Shown here: in pieces, positions 43,527-54,675 of the stretch | Position numbering within the stretch: the stretch's first letter is position 1 | Layout of the letters: each line of letters opens with the position of its first letter | Program-made: the position numbers and the translations under genes | From: Thermus tenuipuniceus | GTDB lineage: Bacteria > Deinococcota > Deinococci > Deinococcales > Thermaceae | DNA: 54,723 nucleotides | Reading direction: 5' to 3' | NCBI RefSeq assembly: GCF_002964845.1 | Contig: NZ_PRDA01000019.1 | Coordinates: 1 to 54,723 of the forward strand | The notes under the pieces: model-generated | Database searches by the model: none | Told to the model about the DNA's origin: nothing | The model's input: only the letters and a program-made list of their open reading frames with translations

Positions 43527-43603
43527 GCGCCCGTAGCTCAGCAGGATAGAGCGGGGGCTTCCTAAGCCCTAGGCCGGGGGTTCGAATCCCTCCGGGCGCA
43601 CCA
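43527..43603 (+). tRNA. tRNA-Arg (anticodon CCT)
   Basis: This is a cloverleaf with acceptor GCGCCCG/CGGGCGC, anticodon loop TTCCTAA (CCT, reading AGG), a T arm GGGGG-TTCGAAT-CCCTC and encoded CCA at 43601-43603. Confidence 0.95.
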
Positions 43604-43616
43604 AGGCCAAAAACAC

Positions 43617-43652
43617 TTCCCCCCTCGCTACCGAGGGGGGAAAGCCTTTTTT
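43617..43652. terminator. terminator between tRNA-Arg and hera
   Basis: TTCCCCCCTCG (43617-43627) pairs with CGAGGGGGGAA (43632-43642) around CTAC, followed by AAGCC and six T. It is a strong intrinsic terminator for the tRNA and may also serve the opposing hera gene, which stops at 43660. Confidence 0.85.
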
Positions 43653-43659
43653 CCTAGTC

Positions 43660-45198
43660 TCAAGAGCGCACCGGACGCCTGCCGCGGGCTGGCGCCTCGG
43701 GCAAAACCTCCACCCGCTTAGCCCTCTCCAGCTTCACCCCCTGCACCTCGGCTAGGCGGGGGAGGTCCTGGGGACGGAGGTCCACGTAAAAGCCCTCCTC
43801 TCCCTGGGCGATCTTGCCCACCTCGAGGCCCACTTCCTTAAGGAGGGCCACCAACCGGGGCAGGGTGAGGCGGGGACCCGTGGCCTTGAAGGTAAGCCAA
43901 CCCTCCTCGCCCGTGAGGAGGCTTTTCTCCCTGGGGGCCCCCCCCAGAAGCAGGGCCATGAGGGCCGCCACCACCTCCACCCGCCCCTCGGCGAACAGAC
44001 GGCTGGCAAAGTCCTGGTACAGCTTGTAGTCCCTCTCGGGCACCCGGGCGAGACGGGCCAGGAGGTGGTGCCACTTGGCCTCGAGGACTTCTTCGGGCGT
44101 GGGGGGATTCACCCGCTTGAAGGTGCGGCCCACGGCCCTTTCCAGCTCGGAAAGCTCCCGCCTTTCCCGGGGGCCGTAGAGGATCACCACCTCACCTCCC
44201 CGCCCGGCCCTGCCCGTGCGCCCCGAACGGTGCTGGTAGGTTTCCGGCTTGTCGGGGAAGCGGTAGTGCACCACCAGGTCCACCTCCGGGATATCCAGGC
44301 CCCGGGCGGCCACATCCGTGGCCACCAAAACCCTTACTTCCCCTTCCCGAAAGGCCCTCATGACCCTTTCCCGATCCGTCTGGGAAAGATCCCCGTGGAT
44401 GGCCCGCGCCGGGTGCCCGAGGCGAAGAAGCCCCGCGGCCACCTCCTCGGTCTCCGCCTTGGTGCGGGTGAAGACGATGGCCCGCTTAGGGGCCTTGACA
44501 AAAAGGATATCGGAGAGGAGGGAAAGGCGGTCCCCAGGGACAGGAATGGCCTCCTCTTGGTAGGTGACGCCCTCCTCCCGCACCACGTTGATGACCACCG
44601 GGCTTTTCATGTACCGCTCCGCCAGCTTCTTGGCCCAGGAGGGCAGGGTGGCGGAGAAAAGAAGGGTCTGGCGCTCCTTAGGGGTGGCGGAGAGGATGGC
44701 CTCCACCTCCTCCTCAAAACCCATGGAGAGCATCTCATCGGCCTCGTCCAAAACGGCGATCCGCACCTGGGAAAGGTCCAAGACCCCTTGCCGCAAGTAG
44801 TCCAGGGCCCGCCCCGGGGTGGCCACCACCACATCGGCCCCCCGGGCCAGCTCCTCCTTCTGCTTGCCGTAACCCGTGCCCCCGTACACCGTGACCACCT
44901 TGAGGTGGGGGGCCACCGCCTGCAACTCCCCGGAAACCTGAAGGGCCAGCTCCCGGGTAGGGGTCAGCACCAAGGCCCTGGGGAGGCGGCCCCGCTCCTT
45001 GGAGGCCTCGAGGCCTTGGGCGATGGGCAAGGCAAAGGCCAGGGTCTTGCCGGTGCCCGTGCGGGCCTGGCCGATGAGGTCCTTGCCCTCGAGGGCCAGG
45101 GGCAAGGCCGCCGCCTGGATGGGGGTGGGGGCGTTGATACCCCGGCGCAAAAGGGCTTCCTTAATCTCGTCCTTCAGGGGAAAGTCTTTGAACTCCAT
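43660..45198 (-). CDS. DEAD-box RNA helicase Hera
   Basis: The 512-residue protein has the full DEAD-box set: Q-motif region PTPIQ, motif I ARTGTGKT at 45-52, PTRELA, TPGR, DEAD at 151-154, SAT, and the C-terminal VATDVAARGLD and HRSGRTGRAGR. Beyond the helicase core lie a dimerisation segment (about 365-430) and a C-terminal RNA-binding domain. The length and this tail match Hera (heat-resistant RNA-dependent ATPase) of T. thermophilus, which binds 23S rRNA hairpin 92 and RNase P RNA. A 75 bp gap with TAAACT and an inverted repeat TAAAC-N7-GTTTA upstream may contain its promoter. Confidence 0.92.
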   Translation of the reverse strand: MEFKDFPLKDEIKEALLRRGINAPTPIQAAALPLALEGKDLIGQARTGTGKTLAFALPIAQGLEASKERGRLPRALVLTPTRELALQVSGELQAVAPHLKVVTVYGGTGYGKQKEELARGADVVVATPGRALDYLRQGVLDLSQVRIAVLDEADEMLSMGFEEEVEAILSATPKERQTLLFSATLPSWAKKLAERYMKSPVVINVVREEGVTYQEEAIPVPGDRLSLLSDILFVKAPKRAIVFTRTKAETEEVAAGLLRLGHPARAIHGDLSQTDRERVMRAFREGEVRVLVATDVAARGLDIPEVDLVVHYRFPDKPETYQHRSGRTGRAGRGGEVVILYGPRERRELSELERAVGRTFKRVNPPTPEEVLEAKWHHLLARLARVPERDYKLYQDFASRLFAEGRVEVVAALMALLLGGAPREKSLLTGEEGWLTFKATGPRLTLPRLVALLKEVGLEVGKIAQGEEGFYVDLRPQDLPRLAEVQGVKLERAKRVEVLPEAPARGRRPVRS

Positions 45199-45273
45199 TC
45201 TCTCTCACTTCCCGGGCCCCACCCGCGCCCGAAAAGGAGGGGCAAAGCCCGTAAACCTTTCAAGTTTAGTGAA

Positions 45274-46488
45274 CTAGAGCACGAATGTCAAGGGAATGAC
45301 CTCCACCCTCTCCCCTTCCCTGGCATCCTGGTCGGGGGGGAGGACCACCAGGGCGTTGCCCAGGGCCATGGAGCGCAAAACCCCGCTGGACTGGCTCCCG
45401 GTGGTGCGCACCACAAGCTCCCCCTCAAAGGAGAGCACCCCGCGGCGGAAGACCTTTTTACCCTGGGCACTCTTAAAGGGGGTAAGGACCCTGGCCTCGA
45501 GGAAACGGTAGGGGGGCTCGGTGCGCCGAAGGAGCCGGTAGAGGAAAGGCCTCCCATAGAGGAAAAAGGTCACCATGCTGGAAACCGGGTTTCCGGGTAG
45601 GCCCAGCACGGGAAGCCCATTCAGTCGGGCAAGGAGCAGGGGCCCCCCGGGCTGCTGCTTCACCTTCCAGAAGACCACTTCCCCCGCTGTCTCCAAAACC
45701 TTACGCACCACATCGTACTCCCCCATGGACACCCCCCCCGAGGTAAGGAGGAGGTCCAGCCGCCCTGCCCCCTCGAGGCGGGCGAGCACCTTTTCCGGAT
45801 CGTCTTCCACCTTGCCCAGGAGGACGGGCTCCCCTCCAGCCTCCCACACCAGGCCCAGGAGGCTATAGGCGTTGGAGTTGTAAACCCCCCCATAGGGCAA
45901 GGGTTCCCCCGGCTCTACCACCTCGTCCCCCGTGGTGAGGATCCCTACCCGGGGTCGCCGGAAGACCTGCACCTGGGGGTAGCCCATGGCCGCCGCCAGG
46001 CCCAGCCTTCCTGGGGTGAGGAGGTCCCCCTGCCGCAGGTAAATCTCCCCCTTCCGCAGGTCATCCCCCTGGGGCCGGATGTCCTTGGCGCTGGCCGGGG
46101 CGAAGAGGAGCACGTAATCCCCTTCCCGCCGGGTGTCCTCCACCCGGATAACGGCATCTGCTCCATCAGGGATAGGGGCCCCGGTGTAGGCGGCCACCGC
46201 CTCCCCCTTCCCCACCCGTCCGGCAAAGGGCCTTCCCGCCGGCGACTCCCCGATGACCCTGAGGCGCACCGGGTTCTCCCGGCTCGCCCCCAGGGTGTCC
46301 TCCTCTCGGCAGGCGTAGCCATCTATGGCGGTGTCGTCCTGGTCGGGATGGTCCACCAAGGAAACCAGGTCCTCCGCCAGGACGCGGCCATAGGCCTCCT
46401 TCAGGGGTACCTCCTCCACGGGAAGCTCCCCCTTGGCCTCCACCAAGACCAGCTCCAACGCTTCCTCCACGCTGATGCCCGTGCGCAT
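45274..46488 (-). CDS. moeA: molybdopterin molybdenumtransferase MoeA
   Basis: MoeA inserts molybdate into adenylated molybdopterin. The 404-residue protein has the conserved AIDGYA motif, YTGAPIPDGADAVIRVEDT, VGILTTGDEVVEPGEPL, the MoCF-domain LLTSGGVSMGEYD, VKQQPGGP and the LPGNPVSSMVTF loop, then the C-terminal MoeA domain IV. No other molybdenum cofactor gene is nearby. It is 29 bp downstream of the MFS gene on the same strand. Confidence 0.94.
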   Translation of the reverse strand: MRTGISVEEALELVLVEAKGELPVEEVPLKEAYGRVLAEDLVSLVDHPDQDDTAIDGYACREEDTLGASRENPVRLRVIGESPAGRPFAGRVGKGEAVAAYTGAPIPDGADAVIRVEDTRREGDYVLLFAPASAKDIRPQGDDLRKGEIYLRQGDLLTPGRLGLAAAMGYPQVQVFRRPRVGILTTGDEVVEPGEPLPYGGVYNSNAYSLLGLVWEAGGEPVLLGKVEDDPEKVLARLEGAGRLDLLLTSGGVSMGEYDVVRKVLETAGEVVFWKVKQQPGGPLLLARLNGLPVLGLPGNPVSSMVTFFLYGRPFLYRLLRRTEPPYRFLEARVLTPFKSAQGKKVFRRGVLSFEGELVVRTTGSQSSGVLRSMALGNALVVLPPDQDAREGERVEVIPLTFVL

Positions 46489-46517
46489 AGGCCCAGTCTA
46501 GGGCAAAGCCCAAGGCC

Positions 46518-47672
46518 TCAGGAAGAAGATTCCCGGTAGGCCGCCTGCAAGCGGCCAAAGGTCCAGGGCCAAAGGGCAATCCCCACGGCGTAAAGACCCA
46601 GGGTAAGGGCAAAGAGGTAGTTGAAGGCGACAAGGCCCCAGGCCTCCTGCACCATACCGGACAAGGCACTCCCCAAGGCAAAGAGAAGGCTCCAGAGGGC
46701 GGACTCCATCAGGAAGAAGCCCGGGCGCTCGTCTTCCTCCAAGTAGTCCATCACCAAGGCGGCGTACACAGGCCCGGCAGCGTTCATAAGGGCTCCCCGG
46801 ATGAGGAGGGCCACGGTAACGAGGGATAGCCAAGGCACCCAGGCCAGGATGGCCATAAAGGGCAGGGACAAGGCCTGCACGAACACGATGGCCCCCAGTT
46901 TCCCAAGCCGGCGCACCAGAAGGGGCTGGAGCAACATGGCCACCCCGGTGGCCAAGGCGGAAAGGGCAAAGACCAGGCCCGTGGTTCCGTAGCTGAGGCC
47001 AAACTTTTCCCGAAGATACAGGTTCAAGAAAGGGATGACCAGTCCAGCCCCAAACCCGATCACCGCCTGGGGCAAAAAGAGGCGCAGCCAAATCCCAAAC
47101 CGCCCCCTCAGCCTGGGGGGTGTTCCCTGCCCTTCGGGAAGACCAACCAGAAAGGGAAGCGTCAGGAGGAAAAAGGGAAGGGCAAAGAGGATCACCCACC
47201 TGGCCCCCACCCATTCGGAAAGGGCACCGGCCAAAAGGGTGGAGAAAAAGCCCGAGGCCGTGGTCAAAGCCGCCTGCAGGCTGAAAAGGGAAACCCGCCT
47301 CTCGGCAGGGATCAACCGGGCCATGAGAGGTGCCCCCGCCCCCTGCACCAAGGCTCCCGCCAGCCCGTATCCTGCCAACGAGGGGAACACCAGCAGACCA
47401 AACCCCAAAAGAAGCCCGCTTCCCACCGCCAGGGCTAAGGCCAGAAGAAAGCTCTTCCGGTAGCCCAGATGGGGGATAAGGTAGGCCAGGGGCAGGGCAG
47501 AAACCACGCCCACCAGAAGAAGCAGAGCCTGGGCAAGCCCTATGGCTTGGCGACCATAGCCCAGGCCCTCGAGGTGAAAGTTCAGGAAAAAGTAAATAAG
47601 GTTAGCCCCAAAGGACCAGAGGAAGCTGGCCGCGAGGAAGCGATAAGCTAGTGAACCGAGTATATACCTCAC
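46518..47672 (-). CDS. MFS transporter
   Basis: The 384-residue protein has 11-12 TM helices and MFS features (YGRQAIGLAQALLLL in the first loop, PHLGYRKSFLL after TM2, MARLIPAERR and EEDERPGFFLMESAL). The substrate is not evident. It starts with GTG at 47672, where the protein begins MRYILGSLAYRF. Its position before moeA suggests one transcript but no functional connection is clear. Confidence 0.8.
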   Translation of the reverse strand: MRYILGSLAYRFLAASFLWSFGANLIYFFLNFHLEGLGYGRQAIGLAQALLLLVGVVSALPLAYLIPHLGYRKSFLLALALAVGSGLLLGFGLLVFPSLAGYGLAGALVQGAGAPLMARLIPAERRVSLFSLQAALTTASGFFSTLLAGALSEWVGARWVILFALPFFLLTLPFLVGLPEGQGTPPRLRGRFGIWLRLFLPQAVIGFGAGLVIPFLNLYLREKFGLSYGTTGLVFALSALATGVAMLLQPLLVRRLGKLGAIVFVQALSLPFMAILAWVPWLSLVTVALLIRGALMNAAGPVYAALVMDYLEEDERPGFFLMESALWSLLFALGSALSGMVQEAWGLVAFNYLFALTLGLYAVGIALWPWTFGRLQAAYRESSS

Positions 47673-47712
47673 AAAACCCTTCTCTGAGGAAACAAGCCTG
47701 GATCCAAGGCCC

Positions 47713-48366
47713 CTACCCCTGCCGGCTTGGGCAATGAGGCGCTAGAGAACAGGCCCCGCACCGGGGCTTACGGGCCAGGCACACGTACCTGCCGTGAAGG
47801 ACCAGGGCGTGGTGAACAAAAACCCAGTCCTCCTTGGGGAAAAGCCTCTCCAACTCGGCCCCGATCTTCTCTGGGCTCACAGCCTGGGAGAGGCAGAGCC
47901 TTTTGGCCAGGCGGGCCACATGGGTGTCCACGGCAATGCCCGGCACGCCAAAGGCCGCCCCCAGGACCACGGTGGCCGTCTTCCAGCCCACCCCCGGTAG
48001 CGCCATCAAGGCTTCCTTTTCCTTGGGTACCTCCCCCCCATGCTCCTCCACCAGCCTTCTGGCTAAGGCCACCAGGTTTTTGACCTTGGTGCGGTAAAGA
48101 CCGATGCGCCTGATGTAGGGTTCGACCTCCTCGGGAGTCGCCTTGGCCAGGGTCTGGGGGTCGGGAAACCGGGCAAAGAGGGCCGGGGTGGCCTCATTTA
48201 CGCTTTTGTCCGTGGCCTGGGCGGAAAGCACCGTGGCCACCAAAAGCTGGAAGGGGTTATTGTGCTTTAGCTCCGTTTTAGCCCCCGGATACGCCACCTT
48301 CAGGGCCTTCAGGATGGCCAAGGCCCGCGCTTTCTTCTCCTTTTGCCCTTCCTTAGGGCAACCCAC
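47713..48366 (-). CDS. nth: endonuclease III
   Basis: Nth removes oxidised pyrimidines and cleaves at abasic sites. The 217-residue protein has the helix-hairpin-helix LPGVGWKTA with catalytic Lys 129, the catalytic Asp 147 in VDTHVARL, and the C-terminal four-cysteine Fe-S motif with spacing C-x6-C-x2-C-x5-C. The start is GTG at 48366, with TAGAGT 7 nt upstream suggesting a leaderless mRNA. Confidence 0.95.
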   Translation of the reverse strand: MGCPKEGQKEKKARALAILKALKVAYPGAKTELKHNNPFQLLVATVLSAQATDKSVNEATPALFARFPDPQTLAKATPEEVEPYIRRIGLYRTKVKNLVALARRLVEEHGGEVPKEKEALMALPGVGWKTATVVLGAAFGVPGIAVDTHVARLAKRLCLSQAVSPEKIGAELERLFPKEDWVFVHHALVLHGRYVCLARKPRCGACSLAPHCPSRQG

Positions 48367-48373
48367 GGAGTCT

Positions 48374-48383
48374 ACTCTACAAT
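48374..48383. promoter_or_regulatory. overlapping face-to-face -10 elements
   Basis: TAGAGT on the minus strand (48379-48374), 7 nt before nth, and TACAAT on the plus strand (48378-48383), 6 nt before the ASCH gene, overlap by 2 bp. The two genes cannot both be transcribed at the same moment from this site. Confidence 0.5.
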
Positions 48384-48389
48384 GAGGGC

Positions 48390-48756
48390 GTGGAAAAGCC
48401 CAAGCTGGGCCTCATCGTGCGGGAACCCTACGCCAGCTTCATCGTGGACGGAAGGAAGACCTGGGAGATCCGCAAACGCCAGACCCGACACCGGGGTCCC
48501 TTGGGGATCATCAGCGGGGGGGTATCTCATCGGCCAAGCGGACCTGCTGGACGTGCAGGGACCCTTCACCGTGGAGGAGCTTCTGGCCCACCCGGAAAAG
48601 CACCTGGCGGAGGAAGCCTTTCTCAGGACCTATGCCGGGGAACAGCCCCTTTACGCCTGGATTTTGCACAACGCCTTCCGCTACGAAAAACCCCTCTTCG
48701 TACCCAAAAAACCCGGTCGGGTCATGTTCGTGGATCTTTCCGAGGTATGGCCATAA
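48390..48756 (+). pseudogene. ASCH-domain protein gene with frameshift at a G7 run
   Basis: From GTG 48390 the product EKPKLGLIVREPYASFIVDGRKTWEIR is a typical ASCH-domain opening. The rest of the domain (YLIGQADLLDVQGPFTVEELL through PKKPGRVMFVDLSEVWP) is in a different frame and ends at TAA 48754-48756. The frames meet at seven G residues (48516-48522); with six G the gene would be intact, about 121 residues. This is a mutation, a sequencing error, or a slippage site. ASCH domains bind RNA or nucleotides and some hydrolyse acylated cytidines. Confidence 0.75.
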
Positions 48757-50139
48757 GCCCCCCGTACCCCACGAAGACCAGGAGGTCGGGATCCAAGGAA
48801 GCGATCACCTCCTGGCGGTGGGTGGCCACCACCAGGGTGATCCCCGCCTGGCGCACCAGCTTCCCAAGACCCAAGGCCACCCGCCTGGCGGTGGGCACGT
48901 CCAGGTGAGCGGCAAACTCGTCGATCAGGAGAAGGTCAGGGCGCTGGGCCAGGAGGAGGGCCAAGCGGTAGCGCTCCCGCTGGCCCGTGGAAAGCTCCTT
49001 CGGCCTGGCCCGGTAGAGCACGGCGTCGGAAAGCCCCACCCGGTTCAACACCTCAATGGCCGCCCCCACATCCTGAAGCTGGCGGTAAAGCCGCTCCAAG
49101 ATGGGCTCCTGGCCAAGGTCCACCTCCCGCTCCCCGGGGATATAGGCCACCCGCTTGCCCTCGGGTACCTCCACCTCTCCCCCTCCGGGAGCTCCCCCAG
49201 GAGGAGGCGAAGGAGGGTGGTCTTCCCCACTCCGCTGGCCCCGGCCAGGGCCACCACGCTGCCCGGGGGAACCTCGAGGTCCACCTCCCTAAGGATCGCT
49301 CGCTCCAGCACCCGGGCCTTGACCCCGAAGGTCACAAGGGTTTCCTGCACCTCTGGGGAAAGGTCGGAAAGGTCCAGGTGGCTCCGGTAGCCTTTACGAA
49401 CCCCCACCAGCCGGATAGACCCTGGAAGCCCCCGCACCCTCCCGAAACGGGAAACGAAAAGCCTTCCCCCATGGACCCTGGCGTAAGGGCCTTCCTTCAA
49501 AAACCGATCCAGGTAGTGCTCCGCCTCCTCCGTAAGGGGATAGGCCAGCACGGGCCTTCCCGAGGCGGTGTCGAAGAGGTAGCGGAAGCCCACCTTCTCA
49601 AAAAAGGGGTGGTAGCGGGCCATCTGGGCCACGGTGTACACCAGGTGTTTCTCCCGCCTTCCCTCGGGCACAGCCCGCTCCTTCACCCAGGCCAAGGCCA
49701 GCTCCACCAAAAAAGCCCCTAGGCCCTCCGAGCGGTAGTCGGGGTGCACCACCACCCGGGCGATGCGGCTGGCGGCGGTGTGCACTCGGTCCAGAGCGCT
49801 TTCCCAGTCCTTCCCGCCCTCAAAGGTCGGGCGGAACCAGTCCTTGGGAAAGATACGCTCCCGGATGTTCCGCTCCACGCCCCCAGGAACCCTGCCCCCT
49901 AAGGGGCTTTCCCTCACGTGGTCCAGCGTCCTGGAAAATAAGGGCCACAAGGGGAAAGCCCCCTCGAGGGCATACTCGTCAAAGTCCAGAAGGGGTTTGC
50001 GGTATTCCGTGGCGAGCCTGACCCTGTCCCCGGGGCGGAGCCATTTGGCCGCATCCCCGGTCATGCGAAGCCTCAGGCCCCCCTCGAGGACAACCTCCCC
50101 AAACCAGCGCCAGTAAACCCTCCGCCCCAGGACCCTCAT
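48722..50139 (-). pseudogene. GNAT acetyltransferase-ABC ATPase fusion gene, frameshifted
   Basis: The first part (ATG 50139) encodes an N-terminal region, a GNAT domain with RIARVVVHPDYRSEGLGAFLV and an ABC P-loop LAGASGVGKTT. The second part, in another frame from about 49174 to the TGA at 48722, continues with KELSTGQRERYRLALLLAQ (ABC signature region), LLIDEFAAHLD (Walker B) and VVATHR. The frames join if two bases are removed at GAGAGG near 49176-49180. The intact product (~470 residues) would be the COG2401 type, an ABC ATPase fused to an acetyltransferase. The role is unknown. Its 3' end overlaps the ASCH gene by 35 bp. Confidence 0.75.
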
Positions 50140-50144
50140 GGGCG

Positions 50145-52853
<2,709 letters not shown>

Positions 52854-52856
52854 GGT

Positions 52857-52895
52857 GTAGGGTTCCCATCCTGGCCCAGGCCACGGGAACCCTAC
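52857..52895. terminator. bidirectional terminator between apgM and the DHH gene
   Basis: GTAGGGTTCCC (52857-52867) pairs perfectly with GGGAACCCTAC (52885-52895), with a small inner hairpin CCTG/CAGG. The right arm contains the stop codon of the opposing DHH gene. There is no long T-run on either side. Confidence 0.65.
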
Positions 52896-53869
52896 AGGTA
52901 GCCCGCCCGCTTGAGCTCCTCCGCCACCGCCTCGAGGACCTGCTCATAAGCCCGGTCCAGGTCAACGTCCTTTAAGGTGGCCCCAGCGGCGGGCACATGC
53001 CCCCCACCCCCAAGCTTCACGGCGATGTTCTGGGCGGAAACCCCACCCCGGGAGCGGATGGACACCTTCACCCCCTCCTCCCGCCTGCGCAGGAACACGG
53101 AAACCACGCTCCCCTCCACGTAACGGATGAGCCCCACGAAGTCGTCGGAGTCCTCCTCCTCCCGCTTGGCATCCTCGGGAAGGTGAGCGGTGACCAGGAG
53201 CCCCCCGAAGTGGAAGGCCACCGTGGAAAGCACCTGTCCCATGAGGCGGAAGTAGGAGGGGGGGCGGAACTGGAGCCTATCGGTAAGCTCGGCCAACTTC
53301 ACCCCGTACCCCACCAACTCCGCCGCCACCCGCAGAACCTCGGGGGTGGTGTTGGCGAAGCGGAAGTTGCCGGTGTCGGTGAGGATGCCGGTGAGCACCG
53401 GGGTGGCGATCTCCGCCGTCCACTCCACCCCCAGGAGATCAATGAGGTCCTTCACCATCTGGGCGGTGGCCGCCTTGGAGGGGTCCACCACGGCAATGTG
53501 GCCGAAGCGGGGGTTGGTGCCGTGGTGGTCAATGTTGATGACGAAGCCCTCCACCGGTACCCCCACCACCCGGGAAGGCTCAGCGCTGTCCAGGGCCACC
53601 AGGGTGGCCCCTACAGGGAGCTTCGCCACGGGGTCCGAGTACTCCTCCTCCTTGGGCAAAAAGCGCAGGAACCTAGGGGGCTCGGCCACCCAATAGGCCT
53701 CTTTGCCCAGGGCTTTAAGGGCCCGGTATAGGCCTAAGGAGCTACCGATGGCATCCCCATCGGGGTCCACGTGGGTGGCGATGTAGATGGGGCCTTCCAC
53801 CGCCTTCAAGACCTCGGCCACCAGGCGCATCTTCTCCCAGTACTTGGGGTCGGGGACGTTCCCGTCCAT
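52892..53869 (-). CDS. DHH/DHHA1 phosphoesterase (NrnA-like nanoRNase/pAp phosphatase)
   Basis: The 325-residue protein has DHH motifs ATHVDPDGDAIGSSLGL, ALDSAE, INIDHHGTN and TDTGNFRFANT, then a DHHA1 domain with the GGGGHVPAAGA loop. NrnA-like enzymes degrade nanoRNA, pAp or cyclic-dinucleotide products; the exact substrate is open. ATG 53869 begins MDGNVPDPKYW; a TTG 7 codons upstream is an alternative. Confidence 0.88.
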   Translation of the reverse strand: MDGNVPDPKYWEKMRLVAEVLKAVEGPIYIATHVDPDGDAIGSSLGLYRALKALGKEAYWVAEPPRFLRFLPKEEEYSDPVAKLPVGATLVALDSAEPSRVVGVPVEGFVINIDHHGTNPRFGHIAVVDPSKAATAQMVKDLIDLLGVEWTAEIATPVLTGILTDTGNFRFANTTPEVLRVAAELVGYGVKLAELTDRLQFRPPSYFRLMGQVLSTVAFHFGGLLVTAHLPEDAKREEEDSDDFVGLIRYVEGSVVSVFLRRREEGVKVSIRSRGGVSAQNIAVKLGGGGHVPAAGATLKDVDLDRAYEQVLEAVAEELKRAGYL

Positions 53870-53882
53870 AGGCCATACCCTA

Positions 53883-54281
53883 TCACGCAAAGGGGTTTCT
53901 CACCTCTAACCCTCCATAGGCCCCAGGGTGGAGGTCCTCGCTCCAGACCACCCGGGCCTTTAGGGCCCGGGCGCTTTGCAGGATGAGGGCATCCCAGAAG
54001 GAGATCCGGTGGCGCTCTGCCAGGTGGGTGGCCTTAAGAACATCCCCCAGGGTGGGCTCGTGCACCCAGGCCTTACCGAGGTCGGTCAGGATCTGGCGGG
54101 CCACCTCCGGGGAAAGGGGGGCTTGGAGCTTACGGGTGGTGACCACGTAAAACTCCTGGAGCACTTGAAGGGATAACGCCAAGCGCCTTGCCACCATAAG
54201 GCGCTCCAGGAGCGCAAGGGCTCGCTCCCGTTTGGCCGGGGAGGAGCGGTCGTAGGCGTAGACCAAAACGTTGGTATCCAC
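53883..54281 (-). CDS. vapC: VapC-type PIN-domain toxin
   Basis: The 132-residue PIN ribonuclease has the first acid in DTNVLVYAYD, QEFYVVTTRK, and SFWDALILQSA with late acids and WSEDLHPG. The only normal in-frame start is GTG 54281, but this cuts off the residues before the first Asp that usually form strand 1. Upstream in frame, ATA (54299) is followed by codons for EPPEFVDTN and preceded by GGAGGAGG, so ATA may be the true or mutated start. It is the partner of the VapB gene just upstream. Confidence 0.82.
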   Translation of the reverse strand: MDTNVLVYAYDRSSPAKRERALALLERLMVARRLALSLQVLQEFYVVTTRKLQAPLSPEVARQILTDLGKAWVHEPTLGDVLKATHLAERHRISFWDALILQSARALKARVVWSEDLHPGAYGGLEVRNPFA

Positions 54282-54285
54282 AAAC

Positions 54286-54528
54286 TCAGGAGGCTCTATC
54301 GTGCACCTCCTCCCGGGAGGGCAAGGGCATGCCCCCGGTATCCAGGATCCCCTGACGCATCCAGGAAAGTTGCCGACTAAAGGCCTCTTCTAGACCCTCC
54401 TCCCGCTCCACCTCCTTCTCCAAAAGCTCCGCCACCCAGGCGTTTAGGCTCAAGCCCCGCTTCAGGGCCAAGGCCCGGGCCCGGCGCACCAGCTCTGGGG
54501 GAAGCCTTAAGGTTAGGTTCCGGCTCAT
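54286..54528 (-). CDS. vapB: VapB-type ribbon-helix-helix antitoxin
   Basis: The 80-residue protein starts SRNLTLRLPPELVRRARALALKRGLSLNAWVAELLEK, a ribbon-helix-helix DNA-binding domain, followed by an acidic toxin-binding tail. TAACCT lies 6 nt before the ATG as a possible leaderless -10. A palindrome upstream is the likely autoregulatory operator. Confidence 0.88.
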   Translation of the reverse strand: MSRNLTLRLPPELVRRARALALKRGLSLNAWVAELLEKEVEREEGLEEAFSRQLSWMRQGILDTGGMPLPSREEVHDRAS

Positions 54529-54540
54529 GCCCTTAGGTTA

Positions 54541-54556
54541 GCACAACATGATGTGC
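54541..54556. promoter_or_regulatory. vapBC operator palindrome
   Basis: GCACAACATGATGTGC is an inverted repeat in which 7 of 8 base pairs match. It ends directly next to the -10-like TAACCT of vapB, where binding by the VapB ribbon-helix-helix would block transcription. Confidence 0.6.
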
Positions 54557-54573
54557 ATAGGGTAAGGTGAGTG

Positions 54574-54675
54574 CCCCGTTGGGGCTTGCGCCCTGACGGG
54601 AACCCCAAAGGGGCCGCGGGCAAACCGCATCTGCCCTTGCCGATGGGGCAACCTTCGCGCATGGGCGCTTAGAGG
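54574..54675 (+). repeat. dispersed structured repeat, copy B
   Basis: This is the second copy of the element at 14559-14660, in the same orientation. The 5' hairpin is conserved, partly through a G-T pair. A 10 bp inverted repeat, GTAAGGTGAG at 54562-54571 and CTCACCTTAC at 54696-54705, encloses this copy and could be the ends of a small mobile element. No gene is seen from 54557 to the end of the window. Confidence 0.65.

Noticed and set aside
44065-45600. 511-residue plus-strand frame opposite hera and moeA
   Set aside because: It spans two real genes on the other strand and has no family features.
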